Assembly (NCBI RefSeq): GCF_005845365.1
Contig: NZ_CP040509.1
Location: 1,302,001 to 1,366,000 of the forward strand
Length of the DNA: 64,000 nt
Source of the DNA: Rhodoluna limnophila
GTDB taxonomy: Bacteria > Actinomycetota > Actinomycetes > Actinomycetales > Microbacteriaceae
Direction of reading: 5' to 3'
Shown in pieces: positions 16,189 through 24,584 of this stretch. Every line of letters begins with the position of its first letter. Position 1 is the first letter of the stretch. A model generated the notes under the pieces. The model had not been told where the DNA came from. It searched no databases and was given only the letters and a program-made list of their open reading frames with translations. A program made the translations under genes and the position numbers.

Positions 16189-17187
16189 TTAGACGCCGGC
16201 AATCTTTGCTGCGTCGAGAAGAACCTTGGCCGCAACCTCGATACCTTCGATGCGTCCTAGGGACACATCTTCGTGCTCGATGTTGAGGACCATGTTTGGG
16301 TCAACATCATGCAGGGCTTTGATGAACTCAGCCCAGTAAGCGGTGTCGTGCCCACGGCCCAGGGCAACAAAGTCCCAAGCCGAATTCTTTGGCCATTCGT
16401 TTACCCATTCGTCGCCACCAAGGTTGGTGCGGTTTTCATCTGGGCTCAAACGGCGGAAGCTGTTGTCAAGAACACCCTCGATAGCTGCGTGTGGGTTGAC
16501 GCGAACGTCCTTGGCGGCTGCGTGAACTACCAGTGAGCCGAGGTCCTTGACCACTGCAATTGGATCCATCTGCTGCCAGAACAAGTGAGAAGCATCCAGT
16601 TCAACACCGATGTTGGTGGTGCCGGCACGCTTCACTAGCTCGCGCATTGAAGATGGGTTGAAGACTAGGTTCTGTGGGTGCAGCTCAAGCGCCACCTTGA
16701 CTCCGTTGTCTACTGCAAGCTTGTCAACCTCTGACCAGTATGCAGAGGCTACGCCCCACTGGTAGTCAAGTACGTCAAGCATGGCTGAGTTCCATGCGTT
16801 TACCTGCCAGTTAGGGAACTTTGCGCCAGGCTCGCCACCAGGGAGACCTGACATTGTGACCACGCGAGTCTGTCCAAGGCGGCCAGCTAGGCGGATCGAA
16901 CGCTTTACGTCTTCTCCGTGCTTGTCACCAATAACTGTGTTTGGGTGCAGTGGGTTTCCGTTGCAGTTCAAGCCACCGATTTCAACGCCGGTGCCCTCGA
17001 AGATTGCCAAGAAGTCATCGCGTGCTGCGTCGCTGACCAAAATGTCATCCATGGTTGGAACATGCACTGCTGGCAAGAAGCCACCGGTGTTTAGTTCGAT
17101 GGTGGTTAGACCTAGGTCACCAATTACCTTGATTGCCTCAGGTAGTGAGCGATCGTGAAGGATTGCGTTGTATAGACCGAACTTCAT
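16189..17187 (-). CDS. sugar phosphate isomerase/epimerase family TIM-barrel protein (IolH/IolE-like)
   Basis: This 332-aa protein has the xylose-isomerase-like TIM barrel fold: MKFGLYNAILHDRSLPEAI at the start, GGLNCNGNPLHPN, VALELHPQNLVFNP, NIGVELDASHLFWQQMDP and a late NIEHEDVSLGRIEG. The conserved Glu, Asp, His and Glu residues of the metal site are seen. It lies 2 nt after the Gfo/Idh/MocA gene, and both follow a LacI operator. It probably isomerises or dehydrates an inosose or related keto sugar. The substrate is not known. Confidence 0.75.
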   Translation of the reverse strand: MKFGLYNAILHDRSLPEAIKVIGDLGLTTIELNTGGFLPAVHVPTMDDILVSDAARDDFLAIFEGTGVEIGGLNCNGNPLHPNTVIGDKHGEDVKRSIRLAGRLGQTRVVTMSGLPGGEPGAKFPNWQVNAWNSAMLDVLDYQWGVASAYWSEVDKLAVDNGVKVALELHPQNLVFNPSSMRELVKRAGTTNIGVELDASHLFWQQMDPIAVVKDLGSLVVHAAAKDVRVNPHAAIEGVLDNSFRRLSPDENRTNLGGDEWVNEWPKNSAWDFVALGRGHDTAYWAEFIKALHDVDPNMVLNIEHEDVSLGRIEGIEVAAKVLLDAAKIAGV

Positions 17188-17189
17188 TT

Positions 17190-18395
17190 TTAGCCTCGTA
17201 GGTAGGTTGGGTTTGCGGTCGGAACATCGACTGATGCACCGTTTGAATTGCCAGACTGGATGACTGCTTCGATGATCTCCATGTTGTGAAGGCCGTCTTC
17301 GAAGTTTGCACAGTAAGGGAGAGCTGAGGTCTCTGGTAGGCCAGCAACCTCCTGAAGGAACGCGCGGTTCTGGAAGAAGAACTGGTCGTTCTGACCAACG
17401 TTGACACCAGGTGCGTCTACCGGCAGACCACCGGCGATGTATGGGTGTGCCGGGCCGATCTGGATAGTGCGGAATCCGCGCTGACCGTGCTTGTCTTCGT
17501 TCAGCATGAGTTCAAACTCACCATTGCGTGACTGGGTGAAGCGTGCTGCACCCTTCTCGCAGTAAACCTCAAACTCAAGTGAGGTTGGGTGGCCGGCGGC
17601 AACACGTGAAACCTGGATTGCTCCGGCAATTCCATCGAAGTCAGCCATGAAGCCCGCGTAGTCATCGTTCTCAACGGTGTCCATCTGGTCTGAAACTGTG
17701 GCACCCGAGTGACCCTGAACTGCACCTGACGGAATAGGACGTTCGGTGATTGAAGTCGAGAAACGAGCACCGGCAACAGCGGTGAATGGTCGGCCGGTGA
17801 TGAACTCGGCTACGTATGAGATGTGTGAACCAACGTCAGCTAGTGCACCGGTACCCATACCGCCCTTGTAGCGCCAGCTGATCGGAGACATTGGGTCGCT
17901 TGAGTAGTCGGCCCAGTAGTTGCCCGAGAAGTGAAGCACTTTGCCCAACTGACCTGAAGCAACAATCTGCTGAATTGCTGCGATTGCCGGGTTGCGCAAG
18001 AAGGTTAGTCCGATGCGTGCAACGGTTGATGCGCTGTTTGCTGCAGCAACCATGGCACGGGCGTCGTCAAGGGTGTCTGAAAGTGGCTTCTCGCAAAGCA
18101 CGTGCTTGCCGGCAGCCAACAGACCCTCAACGATCTCGCGGTGCAAGCTGTTTGCTACAACTACGCTAACTGCGTGGATGTTTGGGTCGTCAGCAATTGA
18201 ACGCCAGTCTGCGTCGTGACGCTCGAAGCCAAAGCGCTTTGCGGCAGCCTCACCAAACTGTGCGTTGACGTCACCGATTGAAACTAGCTTTACCTCTGGC
18301 AGGTCTGAACCATACAAAGATGTAGCAGCGCGGTACGCCGCAGCGTGCCCACGTCCTGCCATTCCAGCACCGATAACCGCTACACCAATTGACAT
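17190..18395 (-). CDS. Gfo/Idh/MocA-family oxidoreductase
   Basis: This 401-aa NAD(P)-dependent dehydrogenase has the Rossmann motif VAVIGAGMAGRGHAAAY (residues 4-20), the catalytic-region EKP motif (HVLCEKPLSD) and a C-terminal beta-sheet domain containing GALADVGSHISYVAEFI. This family includes inositol 2-dehydrogenase and scyllo-inositol dehydrogenase. The ATG at 18395 has AAAGGAGAG upstream, whereas the longer frame from 18461 would run through the operator. It is the first gene after the double operator at 18430-18455. Confidence 0.85.
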   Translation of the reverse strand: MSIGVAVIGAGMAGRGHAAAYRAATSLYGSDLPEVKLVSIGDVNAQFGEAAAKRFGFERHDADWRSIADDPNIHAVSVVVANSLHREIVEGLLAAGKHVLCEKPLSDTLDDARAMVAAANSASTVARIGLTFLRNPAIAAIQQIVASGQLGKVLHFSGNYWADYSSDPMSPISWRYKGGMGTGALADVGSHISYVAEFITGRPFTAVAGARFSTSITERPIPSGAVQGHSGATVSDQMDTVENDDYAGFMADFDGIAGAIQVSRVAAGHPTSLEFEVYCEKGAARFTQSRNGEFELMLNEDKHGQRGFRTIQIGPAHPYIAGGLPVDAPGVNVGQNDQFFFQNRAFLQEVAGLPETSALPYCANFEDGLHNMEIIEAVIQSGNSNGASVDVPTANPTYLRG

Positions 18396-18429
18396 TGATT
18401 CTCTCCTTTGAGCTTTATTGCTAAGTCTG

Positions 18430-18455
18430 TTGGAGCGCTCCAATGGAGCGCTCCA
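18430..18455. promoter_or_regulatory. tandem LacI-type operator
   Basis: Two palindromes abut: TTGGAGCGCTCCAA (18430-18443) and TGGAGCGCTCCA (18444-18455), with centres 13 bp apart. They lie between the divergent LacI gene (18559) and the Gfo/Idh/MocA-led operon (18395), so they may serve both promoters. The half-site TGGA...TCCA is shared with other operators in the region. Confidence 0.8.
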
Positions 18456-18545
18456 ACTCAAAGTAGCATTACGCCCCGAGAGAAGGAAGCGACTTTACCG
18501 AAATGTTATTTTGTCCTAACAAACAAAACTCGGCTCCTAATCGGC

Positions 18546-18551
18546 TAGCGT
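18546..18551 (+). promoter_or_regulatory. -10 box of a leaderless promoter for LacI regulator 1
   Basis: TAGCGT lies 7 nt before the GTG at 18559, which has no Shine-Dalgarno. Confidence 0.4.
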
Positions 18552-18558
18552 GTAATTT

Positions 18559-19572
18559 GTGACCGAAATCACTGAAAAAGCCAAGCCCGCCACGATCTAT
18601 GACGTGGCTTTGAAGGCTGGCGTGAGTAAGTCAACCGTGTCACTGGTGATTCGCGGTGAGAGCAATGTCAGTGAAGAAAAGAAACTCCTGGTTCAATCAG
18701 CTATTGAAGAACTCGACTACCGCCCTAGCCGCTTTGCCCAGCAACTGGCTAGCCACAAGACCAGGTCTATCGGTGTTGTTATCACCGATTACAAAAACCT
18801 CTCATACCTGGGTTTCTTGAAGGGCCTTCGTGAGATTCTTGATGACGCCGGCTACCAGGTAATCATCAGCGATCTTCACCGCAGCCCAAACTTTGCCGAA
18901 GACCCAGTTGACGCTTTTGTCTCAATGAAGGTAGATGGTTTGGTTTTGGCCACCGAGCCTGCCGGGTTGCGCACTCACAATCTTGATATTCCATGCGTCA
19001 TGATCGGTAAGCGCGAAACCCTGGTGCCTGGCTCAGACGTTGTTTTCAATGATGACTCGACCGGCACCCGTTTGATGCTTGAGCACCTAAAACAGCTGGG
19101 ACATCAGAGAGTGGCACACCTGACCGGCGTTGGCGGCATCGCGATCAACCGCCGCGTGGCTTTTGCAGAGCATGCCAAAGAGCTAGGCCTTTTGGGCTCT
19201 GTGTTTGGCGAGGGGCAGCCAACCACCGAAATTGGTGGCTACATGGGGACCAAAGAACTACTTGCTTCAGGAAAAACCTTCACAGCTATTTACGCCGCCA
19301 ACGACTACATGGCCGCAGGTGCTTTTTCGGCTCTCAAAGAGGCTGGCATTCGAGTGCCCGAGGACGTTTCGTTGGCCGGTTACGATGACTCGCCAATTGC
19401 GTCTGAGTACCTGCTAAAGCTCACCACGGTTGACGAGCAGGGTGTTCCGGTCGGCCGCCAAGCTGCCTCACTGCTGCTAGAGCGGATTGGGCAACATACA
19501 ACTTCAGCACCAAGGAACATCTCGATTGCGCCGACTCTGGTTGTGCGCGGGTCTACCGCCAAAGCTAAGTAG
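18559..19572 (+). CDS. LacI-family transcriptional regulator (regulator 1)
   Basis: This 337-aa protein has an N-terminal LacI HTH (TIYDVALKAGVSKSTVSLVIRGE, residues 12-34) followed by the hinge and the periplasmic-binding-protein-like effector domain (RSIGVVITDYKNLSYLGFLKG onward). It is divergent from the dehydrogenase-isomerase-transporter genes and separated from them by a tandem palindrome, so it is the likely repressor. The effector is probably an inositol-derived sugar. The GTG at 18559 has no Shine-Dalgarno but a TAGCGT 7 nt before it, suggesting a leaderless transcript. Confidence 0.88.
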   Translation: MTEITEKAKPATIYDVALKAGVSKSTVSLVIRGESNVSEEKKLLVQSAIEELDYRPSRFAQQLASHKTRSIGVVITDYKNLSYLGFLKGLREILDDAGYQVIISDLHRSPNFAEDPVDAFVSMKVDGLVLATEPAGLRTHNLDIPCVMIGKRETLVPGSDVVFNDDSTGTRLMLEHLKQLGHQRVAHLTGVGGIAINRRVAFAEHAKELGLLGSVFGEGQPTTEIGGYMGTKELLASGKTFTAIYAANDYMAAGAFSALKEAGIRVPEDVSLAGYDDSPIASEYLLKLTTVDEQGVPVGRQAASLLLERIGQHTTSAPRNISIAPTLVVRGSTAKAK

Positions 19573-19582
19573 CGCTTAGCGC

Positions 19583-20545
19583 TTAGCGCCAGCGGGCTGC
19601 CAGGTAGTCAGCCTTCACGCGGCGGATGGTGCCCGAACGCGAACGCAGAATGATGCTGTCAGTGGTTAGGTAATCGCCGTGCTTCTGCACACCGTCAAGC
19701 AGCAAACCATCGGTCACGCCGGTGGCCACAAAGTAGGTGTTGTCACTCTTGACCAGGTCGTCCATTTCAAAAATCCGGTTCAAATCGTGACCAGCTTCAA
19801 TGGCCTTCTTCATTTCTTCTGGTGACTGCGGGGCAATGCGGCCCTGCATAAATCCGTTTAGCGCCTTGGTGGCACATGCCGTGATGGTGCCCTCTGGTGC
19901 GCCGCCGATACCGAGGAGCATGTCGATGTTTCCGCCTCCGGTTACAGCGTGAATTCCGGCAGCAACATCGCCGTCTAGAAATAGGCGGGTGCGGCCACCG
20001 GCGCGACGAACTGCTTCTTGAAGCGGCACGTGACGTGGTCGGTCGATCATTGCAACTGTGATGTCGCTGACATCTTTTTTGAGCGCCTTGGCAAGCTCGC
20101 GCACGTTTTCTTCTGGGCTCTGGTCCAGGCTTACGGCACCGCGGCCAGCCGCCGAGGTAACCAGCTTGTCCATGTAGAAAACGTCTTGTGGGTTGTACAT
20201 TGAACCGCGGTCAGAGACTGCGATAACTGAGATTGCGTGAGCACGACCTGATGCGGTTACTGAGGTTCCGTCTACCGGGTCTACTGCAACGTCACACTCT
20301 GGCCCGTTACCGTTACCAACGACCTCACCGTTGAAGAGCATCGGGGCTTCATCTTTTTCACCCTCGCCAATGACCACCGTGCCGGCAAAATCTACGGTTG
20401 AAAGAAATTCGCGCATGGCATCAACGGCAGCTTTGTCTGCCGCGTTTTTGTCACCGCGCCCAATAAATGCGCTGGCCTTGATGGCTGCTGCCTCGGTCGC
20501 ACGAACAAGCTCCATGCCTAGGTTGCGGTCTGGCTTTGTGTTCAT
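19583..20545 (-). CDS. glpX: fructose-1,6-bisphosphatase, class II (GlpX)
   Basis: This 320-aa enzyme removes phosphate from fructose-1,6-bisphosphate for gluconeogenesis. The GlpX signature is visible as VVIGEGEKDEAPML, DVAVDPVDGTSVTASGR and LFLDGDVAAGIHAVTGGGNIDMLLGIGGAPEG. The ATG at 20545 has AAAGGAG upstream. It is divergent from iolG and shares the operator-containing intergenic region. It would be needed to make hexoses when the cell grows on C3 products such as those from inositol. Confidence 0.93.
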   Translation of the reverse strand: MNTKPDRNLGMELVRATEAAAIKASAFIGRGDKNAADKAAVDAMREFLSTVDFAGTVVIGEGEKDEAPMLFNGEVVGNGNGPECDVAVDPVDGTSVTASGRAHAISVIAVSDRGSMYNPQDVFYMDKLVTSAAGRGAVSLDQSPEENVRELAKALKKDVSDITVAMIDRPRHVPLQEAVRRAGGRTRLFLDGDVAAGIHAVTGGGNIDMLLGIGGAPEGTITACATKALNGFMQGRIAPQSPEEMKKAIEAGHDLNRIFEMDDLVKSDNTYFVATGVTDGLLLDGVQKHGDYLTTDSIILRSRSGTIRRVKADYLAARWR

Positions 20546-20587
20546 TGCGACTCCTTTGTCATTTGTTATTACATTTTACCTTTAGGT

Positions 20588-20617
20588 TTGTTTTTTGGGA
20601 ACCAGAGACACTAGTCT
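20588..20617 (+). promoter_or_regulatory. putative iolG promoter
   Basis: TTGTTT (20588-20593) and TAGTCT (20612-20617) are separated by 18 nt. The -10 box is immediately followed by the operator TTGGAACGGTCCAT, which begins at its last base. Confidence 0.4.
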
Positions 20618-20630
20618 TGGAACGGTCCAT
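20617..20630. promoter_or_regulatory. LacI-type operator upstream of iolG
   Basis: TTGGAACGGTCCAT is a near-palindrome of the form TGGA-N4-TCCA. It directly follows a candidate -10 box, so it overlaps the expected transcription start. It matches the operator at 30041 and the one at 31214. Confidence 0.75.
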
Positions 20631-20696
20631 TATTTTGGCCCCAAAACCTTCAACGGCAAAACAGCAACCAGATTCAACACAGACAAAGGAGTCATC

Positions 20697-21704
20697 GTGA
20701 GCAGCAAAGTACGTATCGGCCTAATTGGAACCGGCCGCATTGGCCAGGTTCACGCAGCAACGGTTGCGGCATCTGCGAATGCAGAGCTCACCTGGGTTTG
20801 CGATGTATTTCTAGAAGGCGCCGAGAAGACCGCTGCTCAGTATGGCGGCAAGGCCACCAACGACCCTGCAGCTGTTTTTGCCTCTGGCGAGGTTGACGCA
20901 GTGATCGTTGCAGCACCGACTTCAACTCACATTGATCTAATCAGCGCTGCGATTGATGCTGGTGTTCACGTGCTTTGCGAGAAGCCAATTGACCTAGACA
21001 TCAACCGAGTCGACAGCCTTCGCGCCAAGGCAAATGCGGCCAGCGTCAAGATTGCACTTGGCTTCAACCGCCGCTTCGACAAGCAATTTAGCGAGATTCA
21101 GTCACGTGTTGCTGCCGGAGACATCGGCAAGCTAGAGCAGCTAACCATCATCAGCCGCGACCCAGCCCCAGCGCCAAAGGCCTACCTTGAGGTTTCAGGC
21201 GGAATCTTCCGCGACATGACCATTCACGACTTCGACATGGCCCGTTTCTTTGTACCAAACATCGTTGAGGTGAGTGCAGCAGGTGCAAACATCTTTAGCG
21301 ACGACATCCGTGAAATTGGCGACTTTGACAGCGTGGTTGTAACCATGAAGGGTGCCGGCGGAGAGCTAGTTACCATCATCAATTCACGCCACAGCGCCTA
21401 CGGATACGACCAGCGCCTTGAGGCGTTTGGTGCTGACGGTGCATTGTTTGCCGAGAACGTGGCCCCAACCACAGTCAAGCTTTCGACCAACAAGGTTGTT
21501 GAAGCTCGCAACCCATACATGGAGTTCTTCTTGGAGCGCTATGCGTACTCATACAGCCACGAACTTGAGCAGTTCATCACCAGCATCGCTAACGGTGAGG
21601 TCTTGAACCCGACCTTCGAGGACGGTCGCGCGGCTTTGGTCCTGGCTGACGCCGCACAACTTTCGGCAACCACCGGCAAATCAGTCAAGGTTGACCTCAG
21701 CTAG
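20697..21704 (+). CDS. iolG: inositol 2-dehydrogenase-like Gfo/Idh/MocA oxidoreductase
   Basis: This 335-aa dehydrogenase starts KVRIGLIGTGRIGQVHAATVA (Rossmann). It carries the EKP motif (HVLCEKPIDLD) and the substrate-site segment GGIFRDMTIHDFDMARFF, where the HD(F)DM motif is typical of IolG and related inositol dehydrogenases. It oxidises myo-inositol to 2-keto-myo-inositol with NAD+. The start GTG at 20697 has AAAGGAG 5 nt upstream. A longer in-frame extension would cross the operator and was rejected. It belongs to the inositol regulon by its operator. Confidence 0.88.
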   Translation: MSSKVRIGLIGTGRIGQVHAATVAASANAELTWVCDVFLEGAEKTAAQYGGKATNDPAAVFASGEVDAVIVAAPTSTHIDLISAAIDAGVHVLCEKPIDLDINRVDSLRAKANAASVKIALGFNRRFDKQFSEIQSRVAAGDIGKLEQLTIISRDPAPAPKAYLEVSGGIFRDMTIHDFDMARFFVPNIVEVSAAGANIFSDDIREIGDFDSVVVTMKGAGGELVTIINSRHSAYGYDQRLEAFGADGALFAENVAPTTVKLSTNKVVEARNPYMEFFLERYAYSYSHELEQFITSIANGEVLNPTFEDGRAALVLADAAQLSATTGKSVKVDLS

Positions 21705-21717
21705 TTTTGAGTAAGCA

Positions 21718-21749
21718 AAAAGGCCCGAGAGCGATTCTCGGGCCTTTTT
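21718..21749. terminator. bidirectional intrinsic terminator
   Basis: AAAAGGCCCGAGA-GCGAT-TCTCGGGCCTTTTT is a perfect stem flanked by A and T runs. It sits between iolG (plus) and the epimerase gene end (minus, 21779), so it can end both the iolG transcript and the long iolD-iolE operon. Confidence 0.92.
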
Positions 21750-21778
21750 CTTGCCAACTCTAATCCGCGCAAAAACTC

Positions 21779-22741
21779 TCAGCTTTCGGGCTGGGTCAAC
21801 GATTTGATCTGGCCTGTCTCCAACTCGTCTTTGAACGCGGTAAGCACCTGGCGCACCGACTGCGGAGCAATGCCCAGAGCCTTCTTTGTATACGTGTTGT
21901 CGAGCGAACTATCTACTGGAACCGGCCCAGGAAACAACTCTGACGCCGGAGGTTCAACTTCTTTCAGCAAACCAGGGTCGAGGTTAAAAATCTCACACAC
22001 CAGGTTGGCTAGTTCCATGCGGCTCACTGCATCATCACAAACCAAGTGGAATGTGCCGCTGCAATTTCGTGAAATTACGCGCTCAACCTGAGCCCCAATT
22101 TCTGCCGCAAGTGATGGCGTGGTGACTTTATTTACGTGCTCACCACCCCAAACCTCAAAGACGTTTCCGGCACTGATGCTCTCTACTAACGAGTGCACGA
22201 AGTAGCCAAAGCCAACATCTTGTGACCTCGGGCTCTCAGCTAGTTGATGCTTGCCCATCACTCCGGCAATCCGGCAAATAGCCCCATTCTCGGGTGCCAA
22301 ATCACGGATGACCTGCTCACCCAGCGCTTTCAAGAAACCGTAAAAGTTGACCGAATTGCCTTTGTCAGACTCGACTACTTTGTGCTGAGTGCCATCTAAC
22401 ACCCAGTCGGTTGAAATGTAGATTGGTTTTGCACCAACCGCATTGGCGGCTCTAATCACTCTTGAAGTCATGCCGACTAGAGAGTCGTAGGCATAATCGC
22501 GATCCGCTACCAGCCGGTTGAACTCGTTGGCAATCGCACAGTGCACCACTGCATCGCAACCGCGCAGAGCCTCAGCGATTGATTGAACATCCGAGAAGTC
22601 AACAACAGCTACCTCCCAAGGAACAGCAAAGTCGGGACCCCTGCGCCCCAACCCCACAACCTCGTGACCGTATCGCTGAAGGATTGCGGCTATGTTGCTG
22701 CCGACAAATCCGGTTGATCCGGTTACTGCAATTTTGGCCAC
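21779..22741 (-). CDS. NAD-dependent epimerase/dehydratase (SDR, RmlD-like)
   Basis: This 320-aa extended SDR has the Rossmann motif TGSTGFVGSNIAAIL (residues 7-21) and a YxxxK catalytic pair in FYGFLKALGEQ, with STDWVLDG before it as in RmlD/WbpP-like enzymes. It is the last gene of the seven-gene iol operon. In that context it may act as a sugar or uronate dehydrogenase, since uronate dehydrogenases are also SDRs, but the substrate is unknown. The GTG start at 22741 lies close behind the iolE stop. Confidence 0.78.
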   Translation of the reverse strand: MAKIAVTGSTGFVGSNIAAILQRYGHEVVGLGRRGPDFAVPWEVAVVDFSDVQSIAEALRGCDAVVHCAIANEFNRLVADRDYAYDSLVGMTSRVIRAANAVGAKPIYISTDWVLDGTQHKVVESDKGNSVNFYGFLKALGEQVIRDLAPENGAICRIAGVMGKHQLAESPRSQDVGFGYFVHSLVESISAGNVFEVWGGEHVNKVTTPSLAAEIGAQVERVISRNCSGTFHLVCDDAVSRMELANLVCEIFNLDPGLLKEVEPPASELFPGPVPVDSSLDNTYTKKALGIAPQSVRQVLTAFKDELETGQIKSLTQPES

Positions 22742-22753
22742 GATGATCTGTGT

Positions 22754-23653
22754 TTACTGTTCTTCAGCTAGCTCTTTGGCCACCGCTCTGATGAACTCAA
22801 CGCTCTGCTTGGCTTCGGCAAAAGGTCCGGCGCCCTCGCCAGGCTCGGCTGTAATTACGTTGTCTTGCTCAAGCACAAACCAGCCGTCAAACCCAGATGA
22901 AATTAGGTTTCGCACGATAGATCGAACATCTACGTCACCGGTACCAAGCGGAACATACATGCCCTCGAGAATGCCCTGATAGTAGGTGATTTCGCCGGAC
23001 TGCACGCGGTCGGCAACCGCAAGGTTTACATCCTTCAGGTGTGAGTGAGCAACACGGTTGGCATACTTTGCAGCAAACTCAACTGGGTCTGTTCCACCAA
23101 TTATCATGTGGCCAGTGTCTAGGCAGAAATCGATGTTTGAGCCCTCAAGTACGGCCATAACATCGGCCTTGGTTTCAACCATGGTGCCAACGTGCGGGTG
23201 AAGAACAGCCTTTACGCCTTGGGCCGCAGCTGCCTGCTGGATCCTGTCAAGGTTCTTGAAAAATACATCCCAGCCAGCCTCGTCAAGGTCTGGGCGCTTA
23301 GTGTCGTATCCGACCAGGCCGGTCTCGGCAGAAAGAACCAAGGTCTTGGCGCCTGAGGCTGCATAGCTCTCTAGCTCTTTTAGAACCGCAGGTAGTGGGT
23401 CAAAATCAGCCTGGTGCATGACAATCGGAAAAAACCCGCCAACGGCCTCCATACCGTGGGCAGCCAAAACGGCCGCGCGGTCTGCCGGCTCAACCGGCAA
23501 AAATCCGAGTGGACCAAACTCAGTGGCGCCTAGTCCAAGTTCAGCCATTTCACGCAGCACACGCTCAGGACCCATTTGGTGGCCCCAGTTAGGCACTTCA
23601 CAAACACCCCAAGAAATCGGGGCTCCGGCAATTTTTACAGCTGGTGTTGACAT
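22754..23653 (-). CDS. iolE: inosose dehydratase
   Basis: This 299-aa TIM-barrel enzyme carries the IolE hallmark GAPISWGVCEVPNWGHQ at residues 11-27. The metal-site region appears later as AVLHPHVGTMVE, DFCLDTGHMIIGGTDP and VAHSHLKDVNL, with a C-terminal GWFVLEQDNV. It removes water from 2-keto-myo-inositol to give 3D-(3,5/4)-trihydroxycyclohexane-1,2-dione. It is located between the 2-hydroxyacid dehydrogenase and epimerase genes in the operon. Confidence 0.93.
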   Translation of the reverse strand: MSTPAVKIAGAPISWGVCEVPNWGHQMGPERVLREMAELGLGATEFGPLGFLPVEPADRAAVLAAHGMEAVGGFFPIVMHQADFDPLPAVLKELESYAASGAKTLVLSAETGLVGYDTKRPDLDEAGWDVFFKNLDRIQQAAAAQGVKAVLHPHVGTMVETKADVMAVLEGSNIDFCLDTGHMIIGGTDPVEFAAKYANRVAHSHLKDVNLAVADRVQSGEITYYQGILEGMYVPLGTGDVDVRSIVRNLISSGFDGWFVLEQDNVITAEPGEGAGPFAEAKQSVEFIRAVAKELAEEQ

Positions 23654-23666
23654 TGGTTTCTGCTTT

Positions 23667-24581
23667 CTACTTTTTTGCTAATGCTTGAGGTTTGCGGCCT
23701 TCCAAAGAATCTCTGACTCCCTGGGCGGCATCGATAAAAGTCTGCTTAGTTGATTGAACACTTAGACCCATCACGTGAGGTGTGAGCACCACGTTTTCGT
23801 GTTCAAAGATCTGGTGGTGCGCGGGTGGTTCAGGGTCAAAAACATCTAGGCCAAGACCGCCAAGTTTGCCACTTCGCAAAGCATCATGTGCTGCATCAAG
23901 GTCAATCAGAGCGCCACGCCCGCAATTAATCAGCACAGCACCCGGCTTGAACTGAGCCAATAGATCGGCATTAACCAGCTGATTTGTGGCTTCGGTGAGG
24001 GGCACGTGCAACGAAATAACATCACTGGCAGCCACTAGTTCTTCGATGCTGGAGGCTCTTTGATCCTCGGGAATCTGCGCAAATGGGTCATACGCCAAAA
24101 CCTTCATGCCAAATGCCTTGGCAAGCTCGGCAACTCGGCGCCCAATTCTGCCAAAACCCACAATGCCAAAAGTCTTTGACTCAAAGTCACCAACTGAATA
24201 CTTAGTCCGCTGATCCCAATTTCCGTTGGCCACTAACTTGGTCAGTGGGCCAAGCCGCTTGGTCAAGTGCAATGCATGGGCCAGCGCACCCTCGGCAACC
24301 GCATTGGTGTTGCTGCCTGGAGTTATGACAACATCTATTCCGCGTTCTTCGGCCACATTTAGGTCAACCAGATCGGTTCCAACACCGGTTCTAGCAAGCA
24401 CCCTGAGGTTGGGCATTTTGGCAAATTGGGCTTGGTCAAACACAAAAGCCGCTCGCACAATGGCACCGCTGGCCTCAGCAATATCGGCGTCGGTCGGGTG
24501 TTCAACAAACTTCATTGCGTCGCCAAGCACCGGCTGAACCACATCTGATTCAACCGGCCCAAGACCAACGACAATTTGCAT
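23667..24581 (-). CDS. D-2-hydroxyacid dehydrogenase family protein
   Basis: This 304-aa NAD-dependent dehydrogenase resembles SerA/GhrB-type enzymes. The nucleotide-binding motif is FGIVGFGRIGRRVAEL, the substrate-binding Arg lies in INCGRGALID, and the catalytic Glu and His are seen in DVFDPEPP and LTPHVMGLS. It is 4 nt upstream of the Gfo/Idh/MocA gene end and 13 nt from iolE. It is not part of the classical inositol pathway. It could oxidise a deoxy-aldarate or reduce hydroxypyruvate to glycerate. Confidence 0.85.
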   Translation of the reverse strand: MQIVVGLGPVESDVVQPVLGDAMKFVEHPTDADIAEASGAIVRAAFVFDQAQFAKMPNLRVLARTGVGTDLVDLNVAEERGIDVVITPGSNTNAVAEGALAHALHLTKRLGPLTKLVANGNWDQRTKYSVGDFESKTFGIVGFGRIGRRVAELAKAFGMKVLAYDPFAQIPEDQRASSIEELVAASDVISLHVPLTEATNQLVNADLLAQFKPGAVLINCGRGALIDLDAAHDALRSGKLGGLGLDVFDPEPPAHHQIFEHENVVLTPHVMGLSVQSTKQTFIDAAQGVRDSLEGRKPQALAKK

Positions 24582-24584
24582 TAA

